From positions 115,062-179,061 of the forward strand of contig JAJDED010000010.1 of NCBI GenBank assembly GCA_029259915.1: 64,000 nucleotides of DNA, read 5' to 3'. The position numbers and the translations under genes are program-made. Under the pieces are notes generated by a model that worked only from the letters and a program-made list of their open reading frames with translations, made no database searches and was not told the origin of the DNA. Position 1 is the first letter of the stretch; each line of letters begins with the position of its first letter. The stretch is from Planctomycetota bacterium (GTDB lineage Bacteria; Planctomycetota; Planctomycetia; Pirellulales; Lacipirellulaceae). Shown piece by piece: positions 25,574 through 34,930 of the stretch.

Positions 25574-28171
25574 ATGGTTCCTACAGCTTCCAAGTTGGTC
25601 GCCAAAGGCAAAATCTCCATGGGTATCGCTAGGATCTTTTGGAGTAGCTGCCTGATTTGTTGCGTGTTGGCGTCACAAGGGCTTGGCGAGAATCAGCTCG
25701 ACATCGGCGCGATTGATCTACTTCCCAACGCGCCGAGCACGTACCAAATGCGCGATTGGCAGGCGGTCGCTGCAAACTTCGATAGCTTGGCGTTCAATAC
25801 CACATCGACAGGCCAGTTCTTGCCTTTGGTGATAGTCGACCCTACGCCCCAATCTCCACTACTTCAGACATCATTCGGCTTGCCTGCCTATGTCGGCGAA
25901 ACTCGAACCTTCGGCGAAACGGGCGAACCCGTGAATGAGTCGGTCGCCTCGCTTGCAGCGGTGCTCGGTGGCACACTGGTTGGCATCGACAAGGCAACCG
26001 GTCCGCTCAACTGGGTTTCGATGACTCGTGAGTACTATCGTGGCTTTGGAGGACACGGCCTGATTCTCAACACGCCGTTTAGCATCTCGGGACAGTCGGC
26101 CTGGTATGAGACGTATCCCAATATCCTCTTTTATAGTATCGCCGATCGTTACCCCAGCCAGACATACCTCGCGCCTATTTTGGACGTCATTGATGACGAG
26201 TTCTTTGATGCGGTCAATGTACTTACCAGCGGCGGGACGAACCCGAACTTCAATTACACCGCCTACAACTTCAGCACCGAACAGCCCGTCTTTAACGGCG
26301 TCTGGCGTGAGCCCGACATGGGTTTGGGAATGGCTTGGCTACAGCACGCTGCGTATTTCAGGAACAAGATTGTAGACCCGCAACGGGCAAACGAGCATTT
26401 AAGCGCCGTTGATTGGAGCCTCGATTATTACGAAAACTCTCCCACCAATCCTGACTATGAGGTGCTGTTGCCGTTTGGCGCCTATACGGCTGCCCGCATG
26501 AACGCGGAACATGATCGAAATTTTGATATTCAGAAGCTGGTCAACTGGGTCTTCACTCGTAGCGATGCTCGACCGACCAAAACGATGATTAGTGGCGAGC
26601 AATGGGGCGGCCAAGACGTTGGCGGGTTGATGGGTTTCACCGTTCCCAATACAGGCAGTAGCGTGCGTGGCTACGCTTTTTCGATGAATACCTTCGCAAC
26701 GGCCATGCCCATGGTGCCACTCGTACGATACGAAGACCGCTACAGCCGTGCCATCGGCAAATGGATGCTTAACGCCGCCAGCGCAGCGCGCTTATACTAT
26801 GCCAATGCTCACTCGCCGCAGAATCAATCTTCGTCATTCTGGGCTGAGGACCCCCAAAGTGCGGTCGCGTACGAAGGTCTCCGTCACCACTGGCTGAATG
26901 CTAATGACAGCGAAGAGCTGTTTGCCAGCGGTGATCCGCTGACGCAAGGCTGGGGGCCGCTGACCGATTTTGGCATCTATGGATCTGCCCTTGCTGGTGT
27001 CTTCGGTTCGATCATCAATCCCACGAACGTTGAAAAAATCCTTCAGCTTGACCTGTTGGCAACCGACTTTTACCACGACGCGGCCTACCCCACCTACCTG
27101 TACTACAACCCACTGGGTACGAGTCAATCGGTTAATATCGATCTTGGGACAGGGCAATTCGACCTATACGACGCCGTCTCCAATCGTTTTCTCTCACGCA
27201 ACCTGACTGGTCAGGCGGCTTTTTCTATCGCCTCTGACAAGGCGGTCCAGCTTGTGCTAGTGCCAGCGGGTGGCGTCGCTACGACGGATGGACGCCGATT
27301 GCTTGTCGACGGAGTTGTCATCGATTACAACGCGACCGTTCTTCCCGGTAATTTAATCCGCAATCCCTATGTGGATGTATCGACACCGGGCAACTCCAAT
27401 CGCCCTGCATTCTGGCACTACAGTACGAATGCCCAATGGTCTGCTGACGTGTCGCTTAGCCCGTCCCACTCGTTACAGCTCGCGGATGCCAACCCTGTTG
27501 GCTCTGAGGAGTGGCGAAGTTACGCCACTGAGATTTCCGCAGGCGCACAGCGCGAACTCCTGGTGCGCTGGTTTTGGAATTATGACATCGCCCCGGGTGA
27601 AGAATTTCAAGCACGACTTCGACTTTCGTCAGACGTGGTCTCTGGCCTCGATCTAACGAACCCGTCGTTGGAATTCACTTTCGTTGTGTCCGGCACCTCG
27701 AGTGACTTCGAAATGTTCGAGACTATGATTACGATCCCCGACGAGATGCTGTCTTTCGATTTGACTTTTATCACTGGCGGAGCGTCCAGTGCGATGGGCA
27801 CCATATTTATCGACGACATCTCGGTAGCCCTTGCGCCCATTTCGATTCCTGCGGACTTCGACGGCAACGGCATTGTCGACGGTTTGGACTTACAAATCTG
27901 GCAGACCGCATTCGGCCTGACCGCTGCCGGGGACGCTGACGAAGACGGCGACAGCGATGGACAAGATTTTCTGGTGTGGCAACGTCAGTTTAATGCGACT
28001 GCTTCGATTGCTGTGGCAGTACCAGAACCAGAATCGCTTGCCGCAATTTTACTCATGCTGACAGCGATTCTGTCGGCAGGCCGCAGCTATCGCCAAAGGA
28101 AGGATAGTTCCAGCTTCCATTATCAAATGCGGCCTCAGCGTCAGCCGGGGCCCCCGTCTGGGGATGCCTGA
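25574..28171 (+). CDS. Large PEP-CTERM protein: unassigned enzyme-like domain, jelly-roll module, dockerin
   Basis: The ATG at 25574, 5 bp after the previous stop, gives 865 residues; in-frame sequence further upstream overlaps the preceding gene. Signal peptide to about residue 37. Residues about 50-590 are clearly related along their whole length to the protein at 18921-20639 (MRDWQAVAANFDSLAFN, GIDKATGPLNWVSMT, VFNGVWREPDMGLGMAW, LPFGAYTAARMNAE, GDPLTQGWGPLTDFGIYGSA). Residues about 595-755 are the jelly-roll-like module seen in the neighbouring PEP-CTERM proteins. A dockerin pair follows (DFDGNGIVDGLDLQIWQTAF; DEDGDSDGQDFLVWQRQF), then VPEPESLAAILL. So the enzyme-like domain exists both free and surface-anchored. 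Confidence 0.75.
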   Translation: MVPTASKLVAKGKISMGIARIFWSSCLICCVLASQGLGENQLDIGAIDLLPNAPSTYQMRDWQAVAANFDSLAFNTTSTGQFLPLVIVDPTPQSPLLQTSFGLPAYVGETRTFGETGEPVNESVASLAAVLGGTLVGIDKATGPLNWVSMTREYYRGFGGHGLILNTPFSISGQSAWYETYPNILFYSIADRYPSQTYLAPILDVIDDEFFDAVNVLTSGGTNPNFNYTAYNFSTEQPVFNGVWREPDMGLGMAWLQHAAYFRNKIVDPQRANEHLSAVDWSLDYYENSPTNPDYEVLLPFGAYTAARMNAEHDRNFDIQKLVNWVFTRSDARPTKTMISGEQWGGQDVGGLMGFTVPNTGSSVRGYAFSMNTFATAMPMVPLVRYEDRYSRAIGKWMLNAASAARLYYANAHSPQNQSSSFWAEDPQSAVAYEGLRHHWLNANDSEELFASGDPLTQGWGPLTDFGIYGSALAGVFGSIINPTNVEKILQLDLLATDFYHDAAYPTYLYYNPLGTSQSVNIDLGTGQFDLYDAVSNRFLSRNLTGQAAFSIASDKAVQLVLVPAGGVATTDGRRLLVDGVVIDYNATVLPGNLIRNPYVDVSTPGNSNRPAFWHYSTNAQWSADVSLSPSHSLQLADANPVGSEEWRSYATEISAGAQRELLVRWFWNYDIAPGEEFQARLRLSSDVVSGLDLTNPSLEFTFVVSGTSSDFEMFETMITIPDEMLSFDLTFITGGASSAMGTIFIDDISVALAPISIPADFDGNGIVDGLDLQIWQTAFGLTAAGDADEDGDSDGQDFLVWQRQFNATASIAVAVPEPESLAAILLMLTAILSAGRSYRQRKDSSSFHYQMRPQRQPGPPSGDA

Positions 28172-28622
28172 GGAAATTTCTTATGGTTGCACAGACGCCC
28201 CGATTTCCTGGCAGATAGGTGATTTCCTGCAATTACAGGCTATTTCAAACGCTAAGTATTGAACCGCAGTCTAGCGGTGCCAGGGCAATATTTAAGGATT
28301 TGAAGGTTCGATTCGTAAGATTTGACCAACCGGAGTTCTTTGTACATGTGTGTGTAATTCGTCTGACACAGGAATGACGGACATATGTATAACAGCAGAA
28401 GTGCAGCTGGTGGAGGATCGGTCCAAATTATCACTCGCTCTTGCACTCGCTGTTTGGCGTACGCTCGATCACTCGTAATGGATCGTTACCTTGCTAGCTT
28501 GAGGTCTTGGCAACGATCATTCGCTTGAAACCAGACTTCGCTCGATCGCGATCTCGTCCTTTATTTCAACTGGCGTGACTCCCGATTTTTGCGTCATTGA
28601 ACCTTATCGGTCGGAGAAAATC
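28172..28622. other. 450-bp intergenic stretch, nothing identified
   Basis: There is no supported gene between the large PEP-CTERM gene and the next one. It probably carries a promoter for the gene at 28623. I see no strong hairpin or repeat. The frame at 28252-28446 on the minus strand shows no family features. Confidence 0.5.
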
Positions 28623-29708
28623 ATGATGAGAATGATGATGGATATTGTAAAGCTGATCGGCGGGCCAACCCGGATGCGGAATGTGTTTGGTGTGGCTTTC
28701 CTGCTAATGACGTTCGCAGCAGTCTCCTCCGCGCAATCAATCCTTCCAGGGAATTTTTTGCCAAACCCGGACATGGAAACCGAGACGCGTTTTGTTGCGC
28801 ATCGAACCGAGGGCCCCACCGACAACAGCTTTGCCGACTATTGGCACCATAGCACGTTCGCAGGTTGGAACGATCTTACTCCCCCGGCTGCTTGGCCCCC
28901 CGCTCCTTTCGACCTCGGCGGCACCGTCACCACCGAACCTGTTCTTAGCGGTACACATTCCCTGAGACTCTTTGATCAGGAAAGCTATTACTTCAGTCCT
29001 GCGTCGCCTGGAGCCGGGTTGTTTGCACAAGAGGAGGTTCGGACTTTCGCCACCGAGATCCCTCTGGATCCTAACTCTCCCACCGGGCGTGCGGAGAAAT
29101 TGTGGTTTCGTTGGCACTGGAACTACGACATGGCCTCAGGATTTGATCCCTCGGTTACCATGAACATCCGCATTTCTGATGCGCCCGTGGTCAGCCTGGA
29201 TTTAGTAGGGGGGATCATTGAGAACAAGACCATCAGGACCGGTAGCTCCAACGGCCTGTGGGAAGAGGTCACAGTTGCAATTGACATTTTCCCCGGCGAT
29301 GAGTTTGCTCCCGCCGAACAGTCGTTCGACATGATCATCCTGACCGAGGGTACCAAAGACGCGATCGGCCTAATGTGGATCGACGACGTGTCGGTTTCGG
29401 CGATAGACCCTGCTTTCGACGCAGATTTCGACGGCGACAACGATATCGACGGAGTTGATTTCCTGATTTGGCAGCGCGGTCTTGGTTTGGTAGGTCAGAT
29501 TGACAATAGCAATGGCGACGCGACCGGCGACGGTATCGTCAACGATAGCGATCTCACGGTGTGGGAAGGGCAGTATGGTGGACCCGCACCCCTACCACTA
29601 TCTGCAGCCGCTGCTGCGGTCCCGGAACCCACGGCGTGGGTGTTGATGCTCGTTGGAATGGGATTGGGTGGTGAATTGCAACGTGGTCGCAGGTGGTCGC
29701 AACGATAA
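28623..29708 (+). CDS. PEP-CTERM protein with jelly-roll-like and dockerin modules (subfamily 2)
   Basis: The ATG at 28623 has GGAG 7-8 nt upstream and is followed by a signal peptide; the frame is open further upstream but without support. The product is 361 residues. The core has the subfamily-2 pattern ILPGNFLPNPDMETETRF, DYWHHSTFAGWND, SGTHSLRLFD, ISDAPVVSLDLVGGI, DAIGLMWIDDVSV. Dockerin-like halves DFDGDNDIDGVDFLIWQRGL and GDATGDGIVNDSDLTVW follow. The C-terminus is VPEPTAWVLMLVGMGLGG with basic end residues. It resembles the protein at 31999 more than its direct neighbours. Probably exported and anchored; ligand unknown. Confidence 0.85.
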   Translation: MMRMMMDIVKLIGGPTRMRNVFGVAFLLMTFAAVSSAQSILPGNFLPNPDMETETRFVAHRTEGPTDNSFADYWHHSTFAGWNDLTPPAAWPPAPFDLGGTVTTEPVLSGTHSLRLFDQESYYFSPASPGAGLFAQEEVRTFATEIPLDPNSPTGRAEKLWFRWHWNYDMASGFDPSVTMNIRISDAPVVSLDLVGGIIENKTIRTGSSNGLWEEVTVAIDIFPGDEFAPAEQSFDMIILTEGTKDAIGLMWIDDVSVSAIDPAFDADFDGDNDIDGVDFLIWQRGLGLVGQIDNSNGDATGDGIVNDSDLTVWEGQYGGPAPLPLSAAAAAVPEPTAWVLMLVGMGLGGELQRGRRWSQR

Positions 29709-29815
29709 ACGGTGACCGTCCGTTGCGAGGGGTGTCCATATCCATGGTTGCCTCGCGCGGCAAATAGGATCGGCGTAACAGGTATGGAGCTAGCGCAACG
29801 ATTAAGGATTTTACC

Positions 29816-30967
29816 ATGACCCGCAGAAAACCCTTCTCATTGTGTGGCTTTACTTTGGTTGAGCTCCTGGTGGTAATCGCCATCATAGGCGTGTTGGTCG
29901 CGCTGTTACTCCCGGCGGTTCAGGCGGCTCGTGAAGCAGCCCGTCGAGCGGAATGTAAGAACAAACTCAAGCAAATGGGATTGGCGATTCAAAACCACAT
30001 TGATTCACGCGGCACTTTTCCGACAGGTGGCGACGCACCCCATCCGGAAATCGAGCACTACGTCACTGGCGGCGACCCCATAACTGGAATCGGCGGCAGG
30101 CCAAATGGTCCTGCCAAGCAAGGACTCGGTTGGGGCTATCAGCTGTTGCCTTATCTCGAACAAAACTCGCTGAGCAACCTGATTAACAAAGAGCAGATGC
30201 AAGCGACTGTGGTAACGCTCTACGTTTGTCCATCACGCCGCGGCGTAACTGTTCACACCAGAGTGGAATTGGGCGTCAACGTACAGTCTGTGTTGACTGA
30301 CTACGCAGGTGCGACTCCCTGCACCTGCAAAACGCCGGCTTGCGACGACAAGTACGATCCGCGTGATTCAGTGCCGATGAACAGTCAAGCCTACAATAGG
30401 AGTAACCCAGACGCCAACGGATTTTCGTTCTTCCGCGGCCAGAATGTTAGCGGTTCAGCCGACTCACCGCCAGATGACAGCGTCTATGACGGCGCCATCG
30501 TGCGTACGCCGTGGAGATGGAAAATGTGGCAAAGAAGAAGTACTCCTGCATTCGCAAAATCTATATTCCCTGTAAACGCGCCGCAGCCAGTGCGGATGGC
30601 ACAGATCGAGGACGGGACCAGCAATACTTTGGTGATTGGCGAAAAGTACTTGCGAACCGACCTCTACGAAGGCGGCACTGCATCCGACGACCGAGGCTGG
30701 GCCGACGGCTGGGATCCCGACACGATGCGGTCCACCTGTTTTCAGCCTTTGGGAGATGGCGATCCAGAAGGGTTCGATGCCATTCTTCGCAATGCGTATG
30801 GCGACGGTGTTGATGTGTGGAATTTCGGTTCGGCGCATCCTGGGATTTTTAACGCCGTATTCGCCGACGGGTCGGTCCACACGATCAGTTTCGACATCGA
30901 TATTGTCCTGTTTAATAACCTGGGAACTCGTAATGACGGCCAGATCGTCGACATGGGAGAGCTTTGA
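29816..30967 (+). CDS. DUF1559 family protein with prepilin-like N-terminus
   Basis: The 383-residue protein starts with a class III signal: [20 protein letters not shown], with processing expected between Gly and Phe. The conserved segment [20 protein letters not shown] follows. The body is the DUF1559 domain with the usual C-terminal part [18 protein letters not shown]. This family is greatly expanded in planctomycetes; the members are pseudopilin-like and probably sit in the envelope, with unknown function. An AAGGA site lies before the ATG. It sits inside a series of PEP-CTERM genes and is followed 51 bp later by another. Confidence 0.92.
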   Translation: MTRRKPFSLCGFTLVELLVVIAIIGVLVALLLPAVQAAREAARRAECKNKLKQMGLAIQNHIDSRGTFPTGGDAPHPEIEHYVTGGDPITGIGGRPNGPAKQGLGWGYQLLPYLEQNSLSNLINKEQMQATVVTLYVCPSRRGVTVHTRVELGVNVQSVLTDYAGATPCTCKTPACDDKYDPRDSVPMNSQAYNRSNPDANGFSFFRGQNVSGSADSPPDDSVYDGAIVRTPWRWKMWQRRSTPAFAKSIFPVNAPQPVRMAQIEDGTSNTLVIGEKYLRTDLYEGGTASDDRGWADGWDPDTMRSTCFQPLGDGDPEGFDAILRNAYGDGVDVWNFGSAHPGIFNAVFADGSVHTISFDIDIVLFNNLGTRNDGQIVDMGEL

Positions 30968-31018
30968 AGATCCTCTTGTTTCACCTCAGGTTCAGTTTTT
31001 TTTGAAGGGAGGCTGCTA

Positions 31019-31825
31019 ATGCAGTTTCTAAAGACTATAGGCACTATGAGCATATTTACATCGATTGCGCTGTTAGGTGCTAATGCCTCGGCGGCGCTGC
31101 AGCCCGGCAACATTCTGACCAACCCTGATGTGGAGATGGCGGAGACGGGGCCTAATATCTTTAATGTCCCCGAAGGCTGGTTCCGCAGCTCGAATAATCT
31201 CGACAATGTGAATGGTATTGGCGAGACGGGTACCGGCCCGGTCACCTTCGGGGGATACTGGGACACCACCCAATCTGTGAGCCCCACCCACTCGCTGGGG
31301 TTGCTCGATGGCGGTATCGGCGGCCCGTTCTCCAAGACCGAGTGGCGCTCCTGGGCGGCACCGATGCCCACCGGCACCACGCTGCTGCGGTGGTCCTGGG
31401 ATGTGCTCTACGACATCACCGGGGGAACCGTCCCCGAGTTCTCGGTCCACGCACGCACGTCGGGGCCCTTCGTCGGGACGGGCAATCTGCTCGAGTCGCC
31501 CCTCGTGCTGATCGACCACACGGTCGCGCTCACGGGGAACTCCGGCGGGCAATTCGTGACCATGACCCTGGATGTCCCGATCGTCTCGCCCAGCGATGGA
31601 TCGTTTGACATCATCTTCCGGACAGAGCCTGTCGATGGCTCGGGGGTTGGGAATACGTTGGGGACGATGTTTATCGACAACATATCGGTCGTCGCGGTCG
31701 TCCCCGAGCCGACCTCTCTAACCATGTTGGGAATAGTTGGCCTGCTATCGTCGGGAGTTCGTCGGCGAGGCCGAATACACACTGAGGAGAGCCGATGCCT
31801 CGAGTCAGGTGGTTTGCTTGGTTGA
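31019..31825 (+). CDS. PEP-CTERM protein with jelly-roll-like module (subfamily 1), no dockerin
   Basis: This 268-residue protein has a strong AGGGAGG site before the ATG. Signal peptide to about residue 25. The core (LQPGNILTNPDVEMAE, SPTHSLGLLDGG, EWRSWAAPMPTGTTLLRWSW, SGPFVGTGNLLE, GNTLGTMFIDNISVV) is the closest match in the window to the protein at 24597. The dockerin part is missing: the module runs directly into VPEPTSLTMLGIVGLL and RRRGR. A 16-residue tail (HTEESRCLESGGLLG) follows the basic block, longer than usual for PEP-CTERM. From about 31250 the DNA is distinctly richer in GC than its first 150 bases. Confidence 0.83.
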   Translation: MQFLKTIGTMSIFTSIALLGANASAALQPGNILTNPDVEMAETGPNIFNVPEGWFRSSNNLDNVNGIGETGTGPVTFGGYWDTTQSVSPTHSLGLLDGGIGGPFSKTEWRSWAAPMPTGTTLLRWSWDVLYDITGGTVPEFSVHARTSGPFVGTGNLLESPLVLIDHTVALTGNSGGQFVTMTLDVPIVSPSDGSFDIIFRTEPVDGSGVGNTLGTMFIDNISVVAVVPEPTSLTMLGIVGLLSSGVRRRGRIHTEESRCLESGGLLG

Positions 31826-31998
31826 AAACACCAGAAAATCTACACAACACATTACAAACTTTGGATTCACATTCTTAGATAAGGAGACCATTACCACGTA
31901 AGGTACATAGGAGGGATGTTTTTTGCCTGATCTTTCCGGTCGGTGCAAAACCTTGGACGGATGGATCCTCTTTTCACAACTTTAATTTGGAGAGACTC

Positions 31999-32760
31999 AT
32001 GATGCGAAGTTATTTGAAATTTGGAATGCTTGCTGCGGCCTTGATCGGCATGTCGGCAACGAACACCTTGGCGGGCGACCTGGGCTTGATCGTCAACGGC
32101 GACATGGAAGTCGTCAGTCGGTTCGCCCCCCACGGGGACCCCGGTACTGGCGATACGCCCGCCGGCATCCCGGACGGTTGGCACCACAGCGGCCACACCG
32201 GTTGGAGCAACCCCGGCGACCCTGTCTTGAGCCCCACCCACTCCCTGCGGCTGAGTGACTTCGCTGGTGCCATCGGCGGCGTGTTTAACCCACCCACCGT
32301 CGACCCCACGCTCGGCATGGAAGAAGGCCGTAGCTTCGCGACGGCGATCCCCGGTGTGGGCAACCTAGGCCGTAGCCTTGATCTGAGTTGGAACTGGGAC
32401 TGGGACATCACCAGCGGCACCGTGTTCACTGCCACCGTCCGCATCTCGGACGCCCCCGTCGTCAGCTTCGATTTGGTCGGTACCATCACAGACCACAACT
32501 TCTTCACCGATGGTAGTGCTAGCAGTGGCGGGTTCCAGACCTTCTTGGCGAGCATCCCGCTTGGCCCGACCGATGCGTCGTTCGATATCATCTACAACAC
32601 GGGCGACCGGTCCCTTAACGACCCCGACCCCGGGAAGTTAGATGCGATCGGCTCGCTGTTTGTGGATGACGTGTCTGCCGGAACAGTCCCCGAGCCGACC
32701 TCACTGCTGCTGTTGAGCTTCGGTGGCATCATGGTAATGGGACGTCGCCAACGCGGCTAA
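31999..32760 (+). CDS. PEP-CTERM protein with jelly-roll-like module (subfamily 2), no dockerin
   Basis: The ATG at 31999 with GGAGAGA upstream gives 253 residues. Signal peptide to about residue 26. The core pattern is LIVNGDMEVVSRFAPHG, PDGWHHSGHTGWSN, SPTHSLRLSDF, RISDAPVVSFDLVGTI, DAIGSLFVDDVSAG, matching the protein at 28623. There is no dockerin part; it ends VPEPTSLLLLSFGGIMVMG with RRQRG, a textbook PEP-CTERM signal. GC is high. A strong terminator follows. Confidence 0.85.
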   Translation: MMRSYLKFGMLAAALIGMSATNTLAGDLGLIVNGDMEVVSRFAPHGDPGTGDTPAGIPDGWHHSGHTGWSNPGDPVLSPTHSLRLSDFAGAIGGVFNPPTVDPTLGMEEGRSFATAIPGVGNLGRSLDLSWNWDWDITSGTVFTATVRISDAPVVSFDLVGTITDHNFFTDGSASSGGFQTFLASIPLGPTDASFDIIYNTGDRSLNDPDPGKLDAIGSLFVDDVSAGTVPEPTSLLLLSFGGIMVMGRRQRG

Positions 32761-32792
32761 GATGGGAGTTCTGTTCTCTGAATGGAAGCGAC

Positions 32793-32826
32793 GGTCCCGG
32801 CAGGCAAGCACCTGCCGGGACCTTTT
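32793..32826 (+). terminator. Rho-independent terminator after the PEP-CTERM series
   Basis: A perfect 12-bp stem (GGTCCCGGCAGG / CCTGCCGGGACC) with a 6-nt loop CAAGCA is followed directly by TTTT. It lies 33 bp after the stop of the gene at 31999 and ends the rightward series there. Confidence 0.93.
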
Positions 32827-33040
32827 ATCAAACGCCAATTCAGGATTGAGTAACCAGCGATACTTACATGACTAATGTGAAAGCGGTCGCGCGGCTCCTG
32901 TGGGGCAGTGCCGTAGACTGCCGAGACCGGCGTATGTTGATTAGAATCGCTGCGCCGACAATGGGGGCTGTCACGTGTGATATAATGTCACTTTTAATCA
33001 TGTTCGTTCTTTAACCTTTGCGGGTGGGAAAGGTAAGGCA

Positions 33041-34930
33041 ATGTTTTTTCAGTATGCGATGTTAAAACATTTCCGATCACAAGTTGTCTCTGTGATCGCA
33101 ATGTTGGCGGTCGGGGCTGGTGCCACCCCAGCATTGGCAGTGGTATACACCAACGTAACAGCCGCCGCTGGGATCAATCATCTTCAGAACCAGGGCTACG
33201 CGGCGGGGCAATTGTTTATGACCGGGGGTGGAGCTGCAGGCGACTACGACAACGATGGCTTGGTAGATATTTTTGTCACCCGTCTGGACGCGTCCGACAT
33301 CCTTTACCGCAACAAGGGTGACGGCACGTTCGAGGACGTGTCCGCGGTCGCTGGCTTCACCGCCAACCTCCAGACCAACAGCCCGGCCTGGGGAGATGTC
33401 GACAACGACGGCGACCAGGACTTGTACGTCACTGCCGCAGGTGACACTCGGTTCTACATGTATATTAACGACGGCAGTGGCCACTTCACCGAGGAGGCCG
33501 CCCCACGCGGCGCCGACGTTGGTGGCGCGTTCCGCTACGGACAAAGCGTCACCTTCGGCGATTATGACCGCGATGGATACCTGGATATCCACACCAATGA
33601 CTGGGGCAACGAAATCTCCGTGAGTACCTCGCGACTACTGCACAACCTTGGCGCCGCCAACCCAGGTCACTTCGAGGACGTCACCGCAGCGGCCGGCATT
33701 GATGTCTACCGCCCTTCGTTGTTTCACGGTGGGGGCACCGACACCAAAACGTACCGTTTCTCTTCAACCTTCACCGACCTGGACCAAGACGGACACCCGG
33801 ACCTCGCCATTGCTGGCGACTTCACCACTAGCCAGATCTTCTGGAATAACGGCGATGGCACGTTCACCGACGGCACGCTTGCCGCCGGTGTCGGCACCGG
33901 TGAGGATGCGATGGGACTGACCATTGGGGACTACGATGGCGATGGGCAACTGGATATGTTTGTGTCGAATCTGGTCGATGTGCCCGGCGAGATCGACGAC
34001 CATAGTGGCAACCGCCTCTTCCGTAACAACGGCAACCGCACCTTCTCAGACCAGACAGACGCCGGCGGTGTTCGTGACTCAGGGTGGTCCTGGGGCACGA
34101 CCTTCCTCGATCACGACAACGATGGCGACCAGGACTTGGCCGTAGCCAACGGGTGGGATCAGACCTTCGTCGACCAGTCGCACCTCTACCAAAACGATAG
34201 CGGGGTCTTTACCGACATCACCAACGCTGCGGGGATCACCGAAAAGATGATGGGCCGGGGGCTGCTTAGCCTCGACTACGACAACGACGGCGACCTGGAC
34301 ATCTTCACAACCAACAACGGCCAACAGCCGATCCTCTACCGCAACGACGGGGGGAACACGAACGACTGGCTACGCATCGAGACCCAAGGTACGATTTCCA
34401 ATCGCGACGGCATTGGAACGTTTATTACTGTCGACCCCGATACCAATGTGATAGGCGATGAAATGGTTCGTGAGATCGGCGCCGGGAGTAATTTCCTAAG
34501 CCAGAACGAGTTCACCGCACACTTTGGGCTAGGTTTGAATGCCAGCACAATCGATCTGATCACCATCGTCTGGCCTAGCGGTTATGAACAGGTGCTGAGC
34601 AACGTGTCGGCCAACCAACTGCTGAGCCTGGTCGAGAGTGTCACGCCTGGCGACTTCGACTTAAGTGGTAACGTAGACGGAGCAGATTTCTTGATGTGGC
34701 AGCAGGGTGGGTCGCCCAATCCGCTTAGCCAAGCAGACCTCGCTGCTTGGCAAGTGAACTATGGGGCCGGAGCTAGTCCGATTAACACTGCTTCAACAGC
34801 GGTACCCGAGCCGACGGCATGTATCTTGTTGATGCTGGGAATCTCGGCCATGCTTTTCCACCGTGAGTGGTTGTGTCCTAGCCATACATTTTTCAAGAAT
34901 CCCGACTGGCCTCTTTCCTGTACCGTGTGA
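33041..34930 (+). CDS. CRTAC1-like FG-GAP/ASPIC-UnbV repeat protein with dockerin and PEP-CTERM, altered C-terminus
   Basis: The 629-residue protein has a signal peptide to about residue 33. Seven calcium-binding FG-GAP/VCBS blades follow, each with a DxDxDG core (GDYDNDGLVDIF, GDVDNDGDQDLYV, GDYDRDGYLDIH, TDLDQDGHPDLA, GDYDGDGQLDMFV, LDHDNDGDQDLAV, LDYDNDGDLDIF). An ASPIC/UnbV segment (MVREIGAGSNFLSQNEFTAH) lies near residue 480. Dockerin-like halves and VPEPTACILLMLGISAML come next. After the basic HR a 20-residue tail of no known kind runs into the transposase remnant at 34927, so the original stop was probably replaced by the insertion. It is probably a surface protein; its ligand is unknown. 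Confidence 0.85.
   Translation: MFFQYAMLKHFRSQVVSVIAMLAVGAGATPALAVVYTNVTAAAGINHLQNQGYAAGQLFMTGGGAAGDYDNDGLVDIFVTRLDASDILYRNKGDGTFEDVSAVAGFTANLQTNSPAWGDVDNDGDQDLYVTAAGDTRFYMYINDGSGHFTEEAAPRGADVGGAFRYGQSVTFGDYDRDGYLDIHTNDWGNEISVSTSRLLHNLGAANPGHFEDVTAAAGIDVYRPSLFHGGGTDTKTYRFSSTFTDLDQDGHPDLAIAGDFTTSQIFWNNGDGTFTDGTLAAGVGTGEDAMGLTIGDYDGDGQLDMFVSNLVDVPGEIDDHSGNRLFRNNGNRTFSDQTDAGGVRDSGWSWGTTFLDHDNDGDQDLAVANGWDQTFVDQSHLYQNDSGVFTDITNAAGITEKMMGRGLLSLDYDNDGDLDIFTTNNGQQPILYRNDGGNTNDWLRIETQGTISNRDGIGTFITVDPDTNVIGDEMVREIGAGSNFLSQNEFTAHFGLGLNASTIDLITIVWPSGYEQVLSNVSANQLLSLVESVTPGDFDLSGNVDGADFLMWQQGGSPNPLSQADLAAWQVNYGAGASPINTASTAVPEPTACILLMLGISAMLFHREWLCPSHTFFKNPDWPLSCTV

Noticed and set aside
28252..28446. 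Possible 64-residue gene on the minus strand
   Set aside because: No Shine-Dalgarno, no conserved sequence and no typical codon use; treated as intergenic.
24597..34930. Possible exosortase or other sorting gene near the PEP-CTERM proteins
   Set aside because: No protein with the exosortase Cys/Arg/His build and eight helices was found; it must be elsewhere in the genome.
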